Source of the DNA: an uncultured Collinsella sp.
GTDB lineage: Bacteria; Actinomycetota; Coriobacteriia; Coriobacteriales; Coriobacteriaceae
Length of the DNA stretch: 20,235 bases
Assembly (NCBI GenBank): GCA_902490095.1
Contig: CABUCQ010000030.1
Location: 1 to 20,235, forward strand
Direction of reading: 5' to 3'
Shown one piece after another: positions 8,464 through 15,084 of this stretch. The notes under the pieces are model-generated. The model ran no database searches. It was not told the DNA's origin and worked only from the letters and a program-made list of their open reading frames with translations. The position numbers were made by a program, and so were the translations under genes. The first letter of the stretch is position 1, and each line of letters begins with the position of its first letter.

Positions 8464-9422
8464 GCAATGCCCGCTCGACGAAGGCCCATACGAATCAGGC
8501 TGTCACAGACCTGCGGGAACGTCATGTCGTCGGTGTGGCGGATCTCGTCCGGATACAGCGACGTATCGGTCATGCCGGGAATGGTATTGGTCTCGAGGAT
8601 AACGGGGCCGTCCTCACTCACGATAAAGTCGCTGCGCGAGATACCCAGGCAACCGAGGGCCTTGTGAGCAGCACAGGCAAGCTCCTGAGCGCGAGCGTAA
8701 TTCTCGGGTGAAATCTGCGCCGGAATGCGATGGATGTCCGTAGGGTCGACATATTTCACGTCCAGATCGTAGAACTCGCAGTCCTCGGGTTTGCGAATCT
8801 CGACAATCGGCAGAGCGCGCACGTCGTCCTCGCCGTACACACCGACGGTGATCTCGGTACCCTCGATGCACTTCTCGACCAGCACTTTGTCGCCGTACGC
8901 AAACGCCTTGGCGATTGCCGCGGGCAGCTCGGAGGGCTCATGGACCAGGGAAATGCCATAGCTGGAACCGTTGACGGCCGGCTTCACAAAGCAGCGCTCG
9001 CCACAAACCTCGACGATATGATCGATATCGACTTCATCGCCCACCTCGAGCGCAAGGCCGGGGGCAATGGGAATGCCCGCCTTGGCGTACAGGAGCTTAG
9101 AGACCTCCTTGTCGGCACCGCAGGCGCTGGCAAGCACGCCCGAGGCCGTGTAGGGGATACCCAGGGTCTCCATGGCGCCCTGCATGGCGCCATCCTCGCC
9201 GCCGGCACCGTGCATGGCGATAAACGCCACGTCAAAGCCGCCGGTCGCCATGGTTACCATAAAATCATCGGCAGCCGTGTCGAGCAGCTCCACCGAAGTG
9301 TAGCCGGCCTCCTTCAAGGCAACCACGACGTTCTTTCCCGAATTGAGCGAGATCTCGCGCTCAGCGGAATGACCGCCCGCCAAGACCGCTACGTGCATGT
9401 TCTCTAGGCTTTTACCCGGCAT
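8457..9422 (-). CDS. ddl: D-alanine--D-alanine ligase (321 aa)
   Basis: The enzyme joins two D-alanines with ATP in the cytoplasm to make the dipeptide that ends the peptidoglycan stem. Visible family motifs are LAGGHSAEREIS (14-25), MHGAGGEDG (70-78), FVKPAVNGSSYGIS (145-158) of the ATP-grasp site, and the C-terminal metal and substrate site ISRSDF...LETNTIPGMTDTS (261-288). The FYDLDVKY segment (217-224) keeps the tyrosines and lysine of the omega loop seen in D-Ala:D-Ala rather than D-lactate ligases. Length is normal for the family. ATG 9422 follows a strong AGGAGG about 10 nt upstream. ddl is the first gene of a two-gene unit with the exonuclease-helicase and diverges from rlmN across 85 bp. 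Confidence 0.95.
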   Translation of the reverse strand: MPGKSLENMHVAVLAGGHSAEREISLNSGKNVVVALKEAGYTSVELLDTAADDFMVTMATGGFDVAFIAMHGAGGEDGAMQGAMETLGIPYTASGVLASACGADKEVSKLLYAKAGIPIAPGLALEVGDEVDIDHIVEVCGERCFVKPAVNGSSYGISLVHEPSELPAAIAKAFAYGDKVLVEKCIEGTEITVGVYGEDDVRALPIVEIRKPEDCEFYDLDVKYVDPTDIHRIPAQISPENYARAQELACAAHKALGCLGISRSDFIVSEDGPVILETNTIPGMTDTSLYPDEIRHTDDMTFPQVCDSLIRMGLRRAGIAC

Positions 9423-9462
9423 GGGCAGACTCCTCCTCTATAATTTCTGCAGCTGATACCAT

Positions 9463-9492
9463 ATTGTAGCGATACCCTCTACGTTTCCCCAA
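9463..9492 (-). promoter_or_regulatory. Candidate ddl promoter
   Basis: On the minus strand, TTGGGG (9492-9487) and TACAAT (9468-9463) are separated by 18 bp, about 40 bp before the ddl ATG. The -10 matches the consensus at 5 of 6 positions, but the -35 is weak. The same 85-bp gap must also hold the rlmN promoter, for which I see no clear pair; an isolated TATAAT occurs at 9439-9444. Confidence 0.4.
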
Positions 9493-9507
9493 AATCGAAA
9501 GGCTTCC

Positions 9508-10560
9508 ATGAATCCCAGGACTAAATCTCAGGACATTCGCGACTTGAGCCAAAACGATATTCGCGAGCTCGTGGCCGAGCTTGGCCAGCCCGCCTTCCGC
9601 GCGAAGCAGCTCATCGAATGGGTCTTTGAGAAGAACGTTTGTTCGTTTGACGATATGACCAACCTTCCCAAGGCTTTCCGCGAGCAGCTTAAAGAGGCTT
9701 TTGCCTTTGACACGCCGGCTGAACTCACCAAGCAGGTTTCCAAAGATGGCTCTCGCAAGTATCTGCTCGAGTACCACGACGGCGTTTCCGTCGAGACCGT
9801 CGGCATGCCCCGTCGTAACAAGCTTTCCGTCTGCGTTTCCACCCAGGCAGGCTGTGGCATGGGCTGTGCCTTTTGCGCTACCGGTCTCAACGGCCTCAAG
9901 CGCTCTCTGACCGCTCAAGAGATCGTCGACCAGGTACTTCATGTATCCAACGACTTTGGCGAGCGCGCCACGAGCGTCGTCTTCATGGGCCAGGGCGAGC
10001 CGTTTGCCAACTACGACGAGGTTCTCAAGGCGCTGCGAATCCTCAACGACCCCGATGGCATCGGTATCGGCGCTCGTCACCTCACCGTCTCTACCAGCGG
10101 CGTTATTCCCGGTATTCGTAAATTTGCCGACATCCCCGAGCAGTTCACGCTTGCCGTTTCCCTGCATTCCGCCATCCAGTCGACGCGCAATAAGCTCATG
10201 CCCGGTGTTAAGAAGTACACGCTGCTTCGCCTTCACGAGGCGCTTCAGCTCTACACCGAGAAGACTGGCCGCCGCCCGACCTACGAGTATGCCATGATCG
10301 AAGGCGTCAACGATACGAATCCCGAGATGCAGGCGCTCTGCGACTTCTGCGAGGGAACGCTGTGCCACGTTAACCTCATTCAGCTTAACGACATCGAGGG
10401 CAGCCCGCTCAAACCGTCGCCGATTCATAAGGTTGAGGATCTTCAGCGTCGTCTTGAGTCCCGTGGCATCGAGACCACGATTCGTAACTCCCGTGGTAAC
10501 GATATTGACGCCGCTTGCGGACAGCTGAAGCAGCACTTCAAAGTTCAGAAGAACGCATAG
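9508..10560 (+). CDS. rlmN: Dual-specificity rRNA/tRNA adenine-C2 methyltransferase RlmN (350 aa)
   Basis: This radical-SAM enzyme methylates C2 of A2503 in 23S rRNA and of A37 in certain tRNAs, tuning the peptidyl-transferase centre. The radical-SAM cluster motif CGMGCAFC gives Cys116, Cys120 and Cys123. VVFMGQGEP and the SAM-binding region follow. The C-terminal segment NSRGNDIDAACGQL carries Cys337, the second catalytic cysteine of the mechanism. The N-terminal helical RNA-binding domain with LGQPAFRAKQLIEWVF (25-40) is intact, so the protein is complete. ATG 9508 is preceded by AAAGG at 7 nt. The gene stands alone, divergent from ddl, and ends in a strong hairpin. Its codons favour T endings (CGT, GCT, TCC/TCT) more than neighbouring genes, which may reflect expression level. 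Confidence 0.96.
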   Translation: MNPRTKSQDIRDLSQNDIRELVAELGQPAFRAKQLIEWVFEKNVCSFDDMTNLPKAFREQLKEAFAFDTPAELTKQVSKDGSRKYLLEYHDGVSVETVGMPRRNKLSVCVSTQAGCGMGCAFCATGLNGLKRSLTAQEIVDQVLHVSNDFGERATSVVFMGQGEPFANYDEVLKALRILNDPDGIGIGARHLTVSTSGVIPGIRKFADIPEQFTLAVSLHSAIQSTRNKLMPGVKKYTLLRLHEALQLYTEKTGRRPTYEYAMIEGVNDTNPEMQALCDFCEGTLCHVNLIQLNDIEGSPLKPSPIHKVEDLQRRLESRGIETTIRNSRGNDIDAACGQLKQHFKVQKNA

Positions 10561-10578
10561 GGGAGTCGCACCCCAAGA

Positions 10579-10594
10579 CGTTTCATGTGAAACA
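10579..10594. promoter_or_regulatory. parS-like site near the rlmN 3' end
   Basis: CGTTTCATGTGAAACA differs from the perfect parS consensus TGTTTCACGTGAAACA at two positions, keeping both GTTTC/GAAAC half-site cores. It lies between the rlmN stop and its terminator, about 2.1 kb from the perfect parS array. ParB binding is plausible but would be weaker. Confidence 0.6.
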
Positions 10595-10598
10595 TCGA

Positions 10599-10633
10599 AC
10601 GGCCCCGGTTGCAGGATATGCAACCGGGGCCGT
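10599..10633 (+). terminator. Strong rho-independent terminator of rlmN
   Basis: A perfect 15-bp GC-rich stem (10599-10613 with 10619-10633) encloses the 5-base loop GGATA. It is followed by TTCATTTATT, a T-rich tract, in the plus direction, and lies 39 bp after the rlmN stop. No T-run follows it in the other direction, so it serves rlmN. Confidence 0.85.
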
Positions 10634-10698
10634 TTCATTTATTGACCTCAATTTTGGACCAGCTGCTACCTTTCCCATTTTTTACGGACAAAATAAGT

Positions 10699-10728
10699 GG
10701 CCCTTGTCTCATGAATCAGACAAGGGCC
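10699..10728 (-). terminator. Terminator of the rsmG-parA-parB unit
   Basis: An 11-bp perfect stem (10699-10709 with 10718-10728) encloses an 8-base loop. Read on the minus strand it is followed by ACTTATTTTG. It lies about 30 bp after the stop of the small membrane-protein gene downstream of parB. The 65 bp between this hairpin and the rlmN terminator show no gene. Confidence 0.75.
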
Positions 10729-10751
10729 CCTCAAAATATGCAGGGTAATTG

Positions 10752-10763
10752 TTAGGTACCTAA
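10752..10763. repeat. 12-bp perfect palindrome TTAGGTACCTAA, copy 1
   Basis: The palindrome overlaps the TAG stop of the small gene downstream of parB. An identical copy, also preceded by G, occurs at 14256-14267. Its function is unknown; it could be a protein-binding site or coincidence. Confidence 0.4.
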
Positions 10764-11014
10764 TAGCCTACATTTTCCCATTGGTTGCTAACCCAACCTT
10801 GATTAATCTTAGGATTTTTCGTTACCTGAGCAGTGCGCATGGCAACATCTTCTGTCACAACATCCATTTTCTTCTTGGAAGTATCGACAATATCTTGCGC
10901 GCCACGAAGCAAACGACCTGGAAGTTCATCGTCTTTCGCGATCTTATAGCCAGCAAAGGCACCAGCCGCGACAGTCGTCACCAATGCAATCGCAGTTAAA
11001 ATCTTATTCCTCAT
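10760..11014 (-). CDS. Small membrane-anchored protein coupled to parB (84 aa)
   Basis: I do not recognise a firm family. One hydrophobic segment lies at about residues 5-22. It could be an uncleaved anchor or a signal sequence ending near AGAFAG, and it is followed by about 60 polar, charged residues. The layout resembles small YtxH-like proteins, but no diagnostic motif is visible. ATG 11014 has AAGGAG (complement of 11021-11026) 6 nt upstream, far better than the TTG six codons earlier. The gene overlaps the parB 3' end by 11 nt, so it is translated from the same message and is the last gene before a terminator. Position suggests a role linked to chromosome partition or to the membrane near the origin, but this is inference only. 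Confidence 0.72.
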   Translation of the reverse strand: MRNKILTAIALVTTVAAGAFAGYKIAKDDELPGRLLRGAQDIVDTSKKKMDVVTEDVAMRTAQVTKNPKINQGWVSNQWENVGY

Positions 11015-11909
11015 CTTGGCCTCCTTGATCAAACTGAATCATTTCACCAAGAATACGAGAGAGCTCTTCCTCGTCTTTAAACTCAATCTCAATCTTATTC
11101 TTTCCACGCGAGCTCTTCACGCGCACGTTGGTATTAAATACCTGACGAAGTACACGCGCAGCCTTTTTAAAAGACTGAGGCGTTGCAGGCCTCGGCGTCT
11201 TAGGCGTCTCTCCGGCAGAAAACAATGGAGCAAGATTTTCTGTCGCTCTTACGGAAAGGCCCTCCGCAACAACCTTCTCTGTAAGTCGAATTCGAGCATC
11301 CTCATAGGGAACTGCAAGAATCGCACGTGCGTGACCAGCAGTAAGTTTCCCCTCAAAAATCATCTGCTGAACTACTTCGGGGAGATCGAGAAGGCGCAGC
11401 GAGTTTGTAATTGCAGAGCGTGACTTGCTTACGGCCTTCGACAACGCCTCCTGGGTCATACCGCTAGCATCGATGAGCTGGCGATAGCCCTTAGCCTCTT
11501 CGACGGGATTCAGATCAGAACGCTGAAGATTTTCGATAAGAGCAAGAGCCAGCATCTCTTCATCATTAACATCTTTAATGATGACAGGCAGTTCCTCAAG
11601 ACCAGCAAGCTTTGACGCCTGGTAACGACGCTCACCAGCGATGATCTCATAGCCGTTTCCATGCTTGCGAACCAAGAGCGGCTGCAAAACGCCATGTTCT
11701 TGGATTGACTCGCTCAACTCGCGAAGTTCAGTTTCATTAAAGTGAATTCGCGGTTGATTAGGGTTGGGAACGATATCCTCAATAGGTAGTTTTGTTTCAG
11801 ATGCGGCATTTGAAGCAGATGCAGCAGAACCACCGGTCTCATACTCGGCCTCAGGGACCAAAGCATTGAGTCCACGCCCCAATCCACCACGTTTCTTTGC
11901 ACTAGGCAC
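11004..11909 (-). CDS. parB: Chromosome partitioning protein ParB (301 aa)
   Basis: ParB binds parS near the origin, spreads as a CTP-dependent sliding clamp and engages ParA to segregate new origins. The N-terminal GLGRGLNALVP (9-19) is the ParA-stimulating peptide of chromosomal ParB. GERRYQA (92-98) and ENLQRSDLNPVEEA (126-139) are the CTP-binding motifs. A helix-turn-helix follows at about 151-173 (MTQEALSKAVSKSRSAITNSL), and the C-terminal end contains a basic, acidic-tailed dimerisation region. Translation starts at GTG 11909 with GAGGTGATC closely upstream, matching the 16S tail well. The gene overlaps the parA stop by 8 nt, indicating coupling. Perfect parS sites lie just upstream of parA. 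Confidence 0.95.
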   Translation of the reverse strand: MPSAKKRGGLGRGLNALVPEAEYETGGSAASASNAASETKLPIEDIVPNPNQPRIHFNETELRELSESIQEHGVLQPLLVRKHGNGYEIIAGERRYQASKLAGLEELPVIIKDVNDEEMLALALIENLQRSDLNPVEEAKGYRQLIDASGMTQEALSKAVSKSRSAITNSLRLLDLPEVVQQMIFEGKLTAGHARAILAVPYEDARIRLTEKVVAEGLSVRATENLAPLFSAGETPKTPRPATPQSFKKAARVLRQVFNTNVRVKSSRGKNKIEIEFKDEEELSRILGEMIQFDQGGQDEE

Positions 11910-12702
11910 GCTTGATCACCTCTTTTGCAAGGTTCATATACGCCTTTGCACCCTTATTTTGAGGTGCATAGGTAATTACCGGTTCTCCAAAAGACGGAGC
12001 TTCAGAGATTTTAACTGTACGGGGAATCAGCGTCTTAAACGCCTTATCACCAAAGTACGATTGAACTTCCTCAACAACCTGATTCGACAAAGAAGTACGT
12101 GAGTCATACATGGTCATAAGCACGCCATAGGTGTCTAAGCCCTTATTCAGACGTGATTTGACCATCTTCATTGACTCAAGCAGCTTCGTAACGCCCTCGA
12201 GTGCGTAATACTCACACTGGATTGGAATCAAAACGCTATCTGCTGCGGTCAAGGCATTGATAGTAAGCAGGCCGAGCGAAGGGGGACAGTCAATGAAAAT
12301 AAAATCGAACTCGTCCTGAATCGGCTCAAGCAAATCTTTGAGGCGGGTTTCACGAGCGATTGCGCTTACGAGCTCAATTTCCGCGCCTGCAAGCTGAATT
12401 GTAGCCGGAATTACGAATACCTTTTTGCAATTTGTATCAAGAACAAGCGATTCTGCCGGCACATCATTCAACAATGCATCATAGATGCAGTGATCAAGGT
12501 CTTCTTTTTCAATTCCGAATCCACTGGTGCTGTTTCCCTGCGGATCAAAATCGACAATCAGTGTCTTACGACCCTGCTCGCCCAGTGCCGCCGCAAGGTT
12601 TACAGCCGTCGTTGACTTACCAACGCCGCCTTTTTGATTGATAATTGCAATGATACGCGTGTCTTTTGCGCTCTTAGAACGCTTAACGTCGCGAAATCCC
12701 AC
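11902..12702 (-). CDS. parA: Chromosome partitioning ATPase ParA/Soj (266 aa)
   Basis: This Walker-type ATPase binds DNA non-specifically as an ATP dimer and forms the gradient that moves ParB-parS complexes. The deviant Walker A KGGVGKSTT (24-32), with its signature first lysine, is present. Switch regions follow: FDPQGNSTSG after a strand (about 52-61), and FIFIDCPPSLGLLTINAL as Walker B. Length is normal for chromosomal Soj. Translation starts at GTG 12702, with AGGAGG about 4 nt upstream. The gene is preceded by a 134-bp leader containing three parS sites and overlaps parB by 8 nt. In some bacteria Soj also modulates DnaA; proximity to dnaA makes that possible but unproven here. Confidence 0.95.
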   Translation of the reverse strand: MGFRDVKRSKSAKDTRIIAIINQKGGVGKSTTAVNLAAALGEQGRKTLIVDFDPQGNSTSGFGIEKEDLDHCIYDALLNDVPAESLVLDTNCKKVFVIPATIQLAGAEIELVSAIARETRLKDLLEPIQDEFDFIFIDCPPSLGLLTINALTAADSVLIPIQCEYYALEGVTKLLESMKMVKSRLNKGLDTYGVLMTMYDSRTSLSNQVVEEVQSYFGDKAFKTLIPRTVKISEAPSFGEPVITYAPQNKGAKAYMNLAKEVIKRA

Positions 12703-12741
12703 GGTCCCTCCTGGTGTGTATTGAAGCTGTCAAACGGAGGA

Positions 12742-12757
12742 TGTTTCACGTGAAACA
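12742..12757. promoter_or_regulatory. parS: parS site, array copy nearest parA
   Basis: This is a perfect 16-bp palindrome TGTTTCACGTGAAACA, identical to the bacterial parS consensus, centred in the rsmG-parA gap. It starts exactly 39 bp before the next copy. ParB is expected to load here. Confidence 0.95.
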
Positions 12758-12780
12758 TTCCGATTCAATATCAACCGCCA

Positions 12781-12796
12781 TGTTTCACGTGAAACA
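12781..12796. promoter_or_regulatory. parS: parS site, middle copy
   Basis: This second perfect TGTTTCACGTGAAACA lies exactly 39 bp from both of its neighbours, in non-coding DNA upstream of parA. Confidence 0.95.
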
Positions 12797-12815
12797 CTGC
12801 AAGTTGTTAGTATCT

Positions 12816-12844
12816 ATTATGTTTCACGTGAAACATCTAGGCAA
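12816..12844 (-). promoter_or_regulatory. Candidate parA-parB promoter overlapping parS
   Basis: On the minus strand, TTGCCT (12844-12839) and CATAAT (12821-12816) lie 17 bp apart, matching the consensus at 4 and 5 of 6 positions. The -35 falls in the last codons of rsmG, and the spacer holds a complete parS. The transcript would have a leader of about 105 nt carrying two more parS sites. ParB autoregulation is a natural inference. Confidence 0.5.
12820..12835. promoter_or_regulatory. parS: parS site abutting rsmG, within the candidate parA promoter
   Basis: This third perfect TGTTTCACGTGAAACA ends one base before the rsmG stop codon. It almost fills the spacer of the candidate parA promoter, so ParB bound here should affect transcription of its own operon. 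Confidence 0.95.
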
Positions 12845-13574
12845 GCGGATTCTTCTTTGCCATGCCATTTGCACGAGGCAATGAAACAGATGCTGAATGA
12901 CTCTTCTTAAGAACAATGAACTCCCTGTGACCCAAGCCTTCAGGCAAATCAATTGCGTCATTCAGAAGCAAAGTGAAGCCGCAAATCTTAGCTGCTGACA
13001 TACCGGAAGCAAGCTCCTCATCCGAAGGATTGCCCTTGGTGATAACAAATAGCCCTCCATCCTTGAGGAACGGAGCCGCATACTCAACAAGAATCGGTAG
13101 AGGGGCCAGTGCGCGGGCGGTTACAACGGAGAACTGCTTCTTATGGCTTCGAGCATATTCTTCAAGACGATCATGAACCGCATGAGCATGTTTCAATCCA
13201 AGAGCATGGACAAAGGAATTAACCGCATCAACCTTCTTGCAAACAGAGTCAATATAAGTAGCTTTACGATGCGTGGTTATGGTTAATGGAATACCAGGGA
13301 AGCCCGCACCTGTTCCCATATCGAGCAAAGCTCCCTCAGGAGCCTTGTTGATATAGGGGAGCAAAACAAGTGAGTCGAGGATATGAAGTACTGCAGCATC
13401 TTCTACGTTAAGAATACGGGTGAGATTGGTTGTCTTATTTGTTTCTAGAACCAAATCCAAATGCTGAATACATTTCCTCAGCTTAACATCAGTTACGCTC
13501 AAGGAATACTCTTTGCAATAGGAAGTTAGACGACTCAACATCTCGTCAGCCTGCTGATCAGTAAGTACTAACAA
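12837..13574 (-). CDS. rsmG: 16S rRNA (guanine527-N7)-methyltransferase RsmG (245 aa)
   Basis: RsmG (GidB) methylates N7 of G527 in the 530 loop of 16S rRNA; its loss gives low-level streptomycin resistance in several bacteria. The SAM-binding loop LLDMGTGAGFPGIP is at 83-96, the family motif VTARALAPL is present, and the protein ends with the characteristic PRANGMAKKNPL. I placed the start at TTG 13574 because a perfect AAGGAG (complement of 13581-13586) lies 6 nt upstream. An in-frame TTG at 13622 would sit in the T-run of the upstream terminator and has no such site. A terminator separates it from jag, so it likely begins a new unit, probably from a short promoter just upstream. Codons are AT-richer than in most of the window. 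Confidence 0.93.
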   Translation of the reverse strand: MLVLTDQQADEMLSRLTSYCKEYSLSVTDVKLRKCIQHLDLVLETNKTTNLTRILNVEDAAVLHILDSLVLLPYINKAPEGALLDMGTGAGFPGIPLTITTHRKATYIDSVCKKVDAVNSFVHALGLKHAHAVHDRLEEYARSHKKQFSVVTARALAPLPILVEYAAPFLKDGGLFVITKGNPSDEELASGMSAAKICGFTLLLNDAIDLPEGLGHREFIVLKKSHSASVSLPRANGMAKKNPLA

Positions 13575-13593
13575 CGAAAGCTCCTTTCTGACA

Positions 13594-13622
13594 AAAATCA
13601 GTGTATCGAGAACTTTTGACAA
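13594..13622 (-). promoter_or_regulatory. Weak candidate rsmG promoter
   Basis: TTGTCA (13622-13617, 5 of 6 matches) and GATTTT (13599-13594, 3 of 6) lie 17 bp apart on the minus strand. The pair falls between the jag terminator and the rsmG ribosome-binding site. The leader would be only about 13 nt, so this is tentative. Confidence 0.3.
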
Positions 13623-13625
13623 AAA

Positions 13626-13652
13626 AAGGGGACGTGGAAACCACGTCCCCTT
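13626..13652 (-). terminator. Terminator ending the rpmH-jag operon
   Basis: A perfect 12-bp stem (13626-13637 with 13641-13652) encloses the 3-base loop. On the minus strand it runs directly into seven Ts (complement of 13621-13627, partly shared with the stem). It lies 18 bp after the jag stop. Confidence 0.9.
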
Positions 13653-13670
13653 AGCATAAGCTCGAGAAGA

Positions 13671-14240
13671 TTATCGAGCAACAATCACCACATGGCGATC
13701 AGGGTCAGAACCCTCAGAATGAGTATCGACGGCATCATTGCCACGAAGTGCAATGTGAACCAGTCGACGCTCGTAGGCATTCATGGGCGGAAGCGAAACA
13801 CTCTTATGAGTGCGGATGGCACGCTCGGCAGCAGACTGGGCCATGGAAGCAACCTTGTCCTGACGGCGACTCTTGTATCCCTCTACGTCCACCACAACCG
13901 GATACCTAAAGCCAAGTTTGCGGCTCACCAGCAAAGAGAACATAACCTGAAGGGCATCAAGGGTGCGACCATGACGGCCAATGAGAACAGCAAGGTCGGG
14001 AGCCGTTACATCCAAAATCAGCTCACCCTCGTCGCCCTCATACTCATCGATAGGAGAGTTGGCGGCATCGAAGTGCGAAAGGATGGAACGCAGGATGGAA
14101 ATCGCAACATCGGCAATGGTGTCGAGCTCCTCATCGGTCAGCTCTTCACCAGCCTTGTAGCGCTGTGCAATCTCGGGATAATCGCCCGCGACCTGCGGGG
14201 CAACCTCCTCAAGCATATCCTCGATGATCTCTTCAGACAT
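13671..14240 (-). CDS. jag: KH/R3H RNA-binding protein Jag (KhpB/EloR type, 189 aa)
   Basis: This is a single-stranded nucleic-acid-binding protein. In Gram-positive bacteria the family (KhpB, EloR) acts with KhpA on small RNAs and in control of cell elongation and division. A KH domain carries the GxxG loop GRHG (88-91) in the context AVLIGRHGRTLDALQ. An R3H domain near the C-terminus has the Arg and His in ERRLVHIAL (157-165). The N-terminal Jag_N domain of Firmicutes is missing, as is usual in actinobacterial forms; instead there is a short acidic N-terminus. I chose ATG 14240 because GGAG lies 6 nt upstream, rather than the TTG four codons earlier. It is the last gene of the rpmH operon, 44 bp after yidC, and is followed by a strong terminator. 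Confidence 0.92.
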   Translation of the reverse strand: MSEEIIEDMLEEVAPQVAGDYPEIAQRYKAGEELTDEELDTIADVAISILRSILSHFDAANSPIDEYEGDEGELILDVTAPDLAVLIGRHGRTLDALQVMFSLLVSRKLGFRYPVVVDVEGYKSRRQDKVASMAQSAAERAIRTHKSVSLPPMNAYERRLVHIALRGNDAVDTHSEGSDPDRHVVIVAR

Positions 14241-14255
14241 AACGTACTCCAAAAG

Positions 14256-14267
14256 TTAGGTACCTAA
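14256..14267. repeat. 12-bp perfect palindrome TTAGGTACCTAA, copy 2
   Basis: This copy lies in the 44-bp gap between yidC and jag, 15 bp before the jag ATG. It is identical to the copy at 10752-10763, including a preceding G. It could affect a message or bind a protein; nothing further can be said from sequence. Confidence 0.4.
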
Positions 14268-14284
14268 ATAAGATTGATATCCCG

Positions 14285-15055
14285 TTACTTCTTCTTGTGC
14301 GGGCGCGGCTTCTTCTCTCGACGAGTGACCTCAACCTGCAGCGGAGCGTTCTTAAGACGCTCCTCCTCATCGGCCTTCGCCTTGTCGATGACCTTCTGCG
14401 TCACAAAAATCTGCTGGATAACCTGCCAAGCAGACGAGACGTCGTAGTACAGCAGAACACCAACGGGAAGGCTCCAGCCCATCCAAAGCATCATGACCGT
14501 CATGACAACGGCCATCATACGCATGCTCTGAGCCTGCTGGCCGGTCTGGTTGCGCGACATATAGAGCTGCGGAATCAGGGTCAGGACGGCGAACAGGATC
14601 AGGCAAACCAGCGCAGGCAGTGCAACCATAAAGCCATCGGCAAAGGAAGCGCTCGGCGTGGTGGTCAGGTCGGGCAGGATGTTGAAGAACGAGAACGTGC
14701 CGTCGTTAAAGTACTGCGGCAGGTTGCGCAGCAATGTAAACAGGGCGAACAGGATAGGCATCTGAATCAGCAGCGGCAGACAGCCAGCCATGGGGTTGAA
14801 CTTGTTCTCGCTGTAGAACTTCTGCATCTCCTCGGCCTGACGCTGGGGATCGTCGGCATAGCGCTCCTGGATCTCGAGCATCTTGGGCTGCAGCACCTGC
14901 ATGCGAGCCGTCGACTTGGTCGACTTGAGCATGAGCGGCGTCAGCAGCAGACGGATGATGACCACCAGGATGATGATGGACAGGCCCCAGTCGACCGCAA
15001 AGGTCTGGATGAGCTTGAGCAGCTCGAAAAGGATGTTAACGATCCAATCCCACAT
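14285..15055 (-). CDS. yidC: Membrane protein insertase YidC/Oxa1 (256 aa)
   Basis: YidC inserts membrane proteins alone or with SecYEG. The core five-span Oxa1 layout is visible. The first core span (about 24-41) carries Arg35 of the hydrophilic groove (VVIIRLLLTPL). A charged coiled-coil hairpin covers about 46-84. The conserved NPMAGCLPLLIQMPI (87-101) follows, then further spans near 100-120, 140-165 and 180-205. The C-terminus is strongly basic (EKKPRPHKKK), as in ribosome-binding YidC forms. There is no periplasmic domain or lipoprotein signal, so this is the Gram-positive type without a lipobox. ATG 15055 has GGAGG about 8 nt upstream. It lies between yidD (29-bp gap) and jag in the rpmH operon. 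Confidence 0.95.
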   Translation of the reverse strand: MWDWIVNILFELLKLIQTFAVDWGLSIIILVVIIRLLLTPLMLKSTKSTARMQVLQPKMLEIQERYADDPQRQAEEMQKFYSENKFNPMAGCLPLLIQMPILFALFTLLRNLPQYFNDGTFSFFNILPDLTTTPSASFADGFMVALPALVCLILFAVLTLIPQLYMSRNQTGQQAQSMRMMAVVMTVMMLWMGWSLPVGVLLYYDVSSAWQVIQQIFVTQKVIDKAKADEEERLKNAPLQVEVTRREKKPRPHKKK

Positions 15056-15084
15056 GTAAGTTTTCCTCCGATAGCGAGTGCCCG

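Noticed and set aside
9439..9444. Perfect TATAAT as an rlmN promoter -10
   Set aside because: No acceptable -35 lies 16-18 bp upstream, and the site overlaps the ddl ribosome-binding region, so it was not listed as a promoter.
9412..10638. Long minus-strand open frame opposite rlmN
   Set aside because: rlmN on the plus strand has all radical-SAM and catalytic cysteines; the opposite frame shows no domain and would run across the rlmN terminator hairpin.
12742..12835. Possible short CRISPR array from three evenly spaced repeats
   Set aside because: The 16-bp palindromic repeats are exact parS sites beside parA-parB; the repeats and 23-base spacers are too short for CRISPR and no cas genes are present.
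10640..13620. A mobile element or genomic island explaining the GC-poor block
   Set aside because: No transposase, integrase, terminal repeats or target duplications are visible, and the gene order is the conserved origin order.
13575..13622. A longer rsmG starting at TTG 13622
   Set aside because: That codon lies in the T-run of the jag terminator and has no ribosome-binding site; TTG 13574 follows a perfect AAGGAG.
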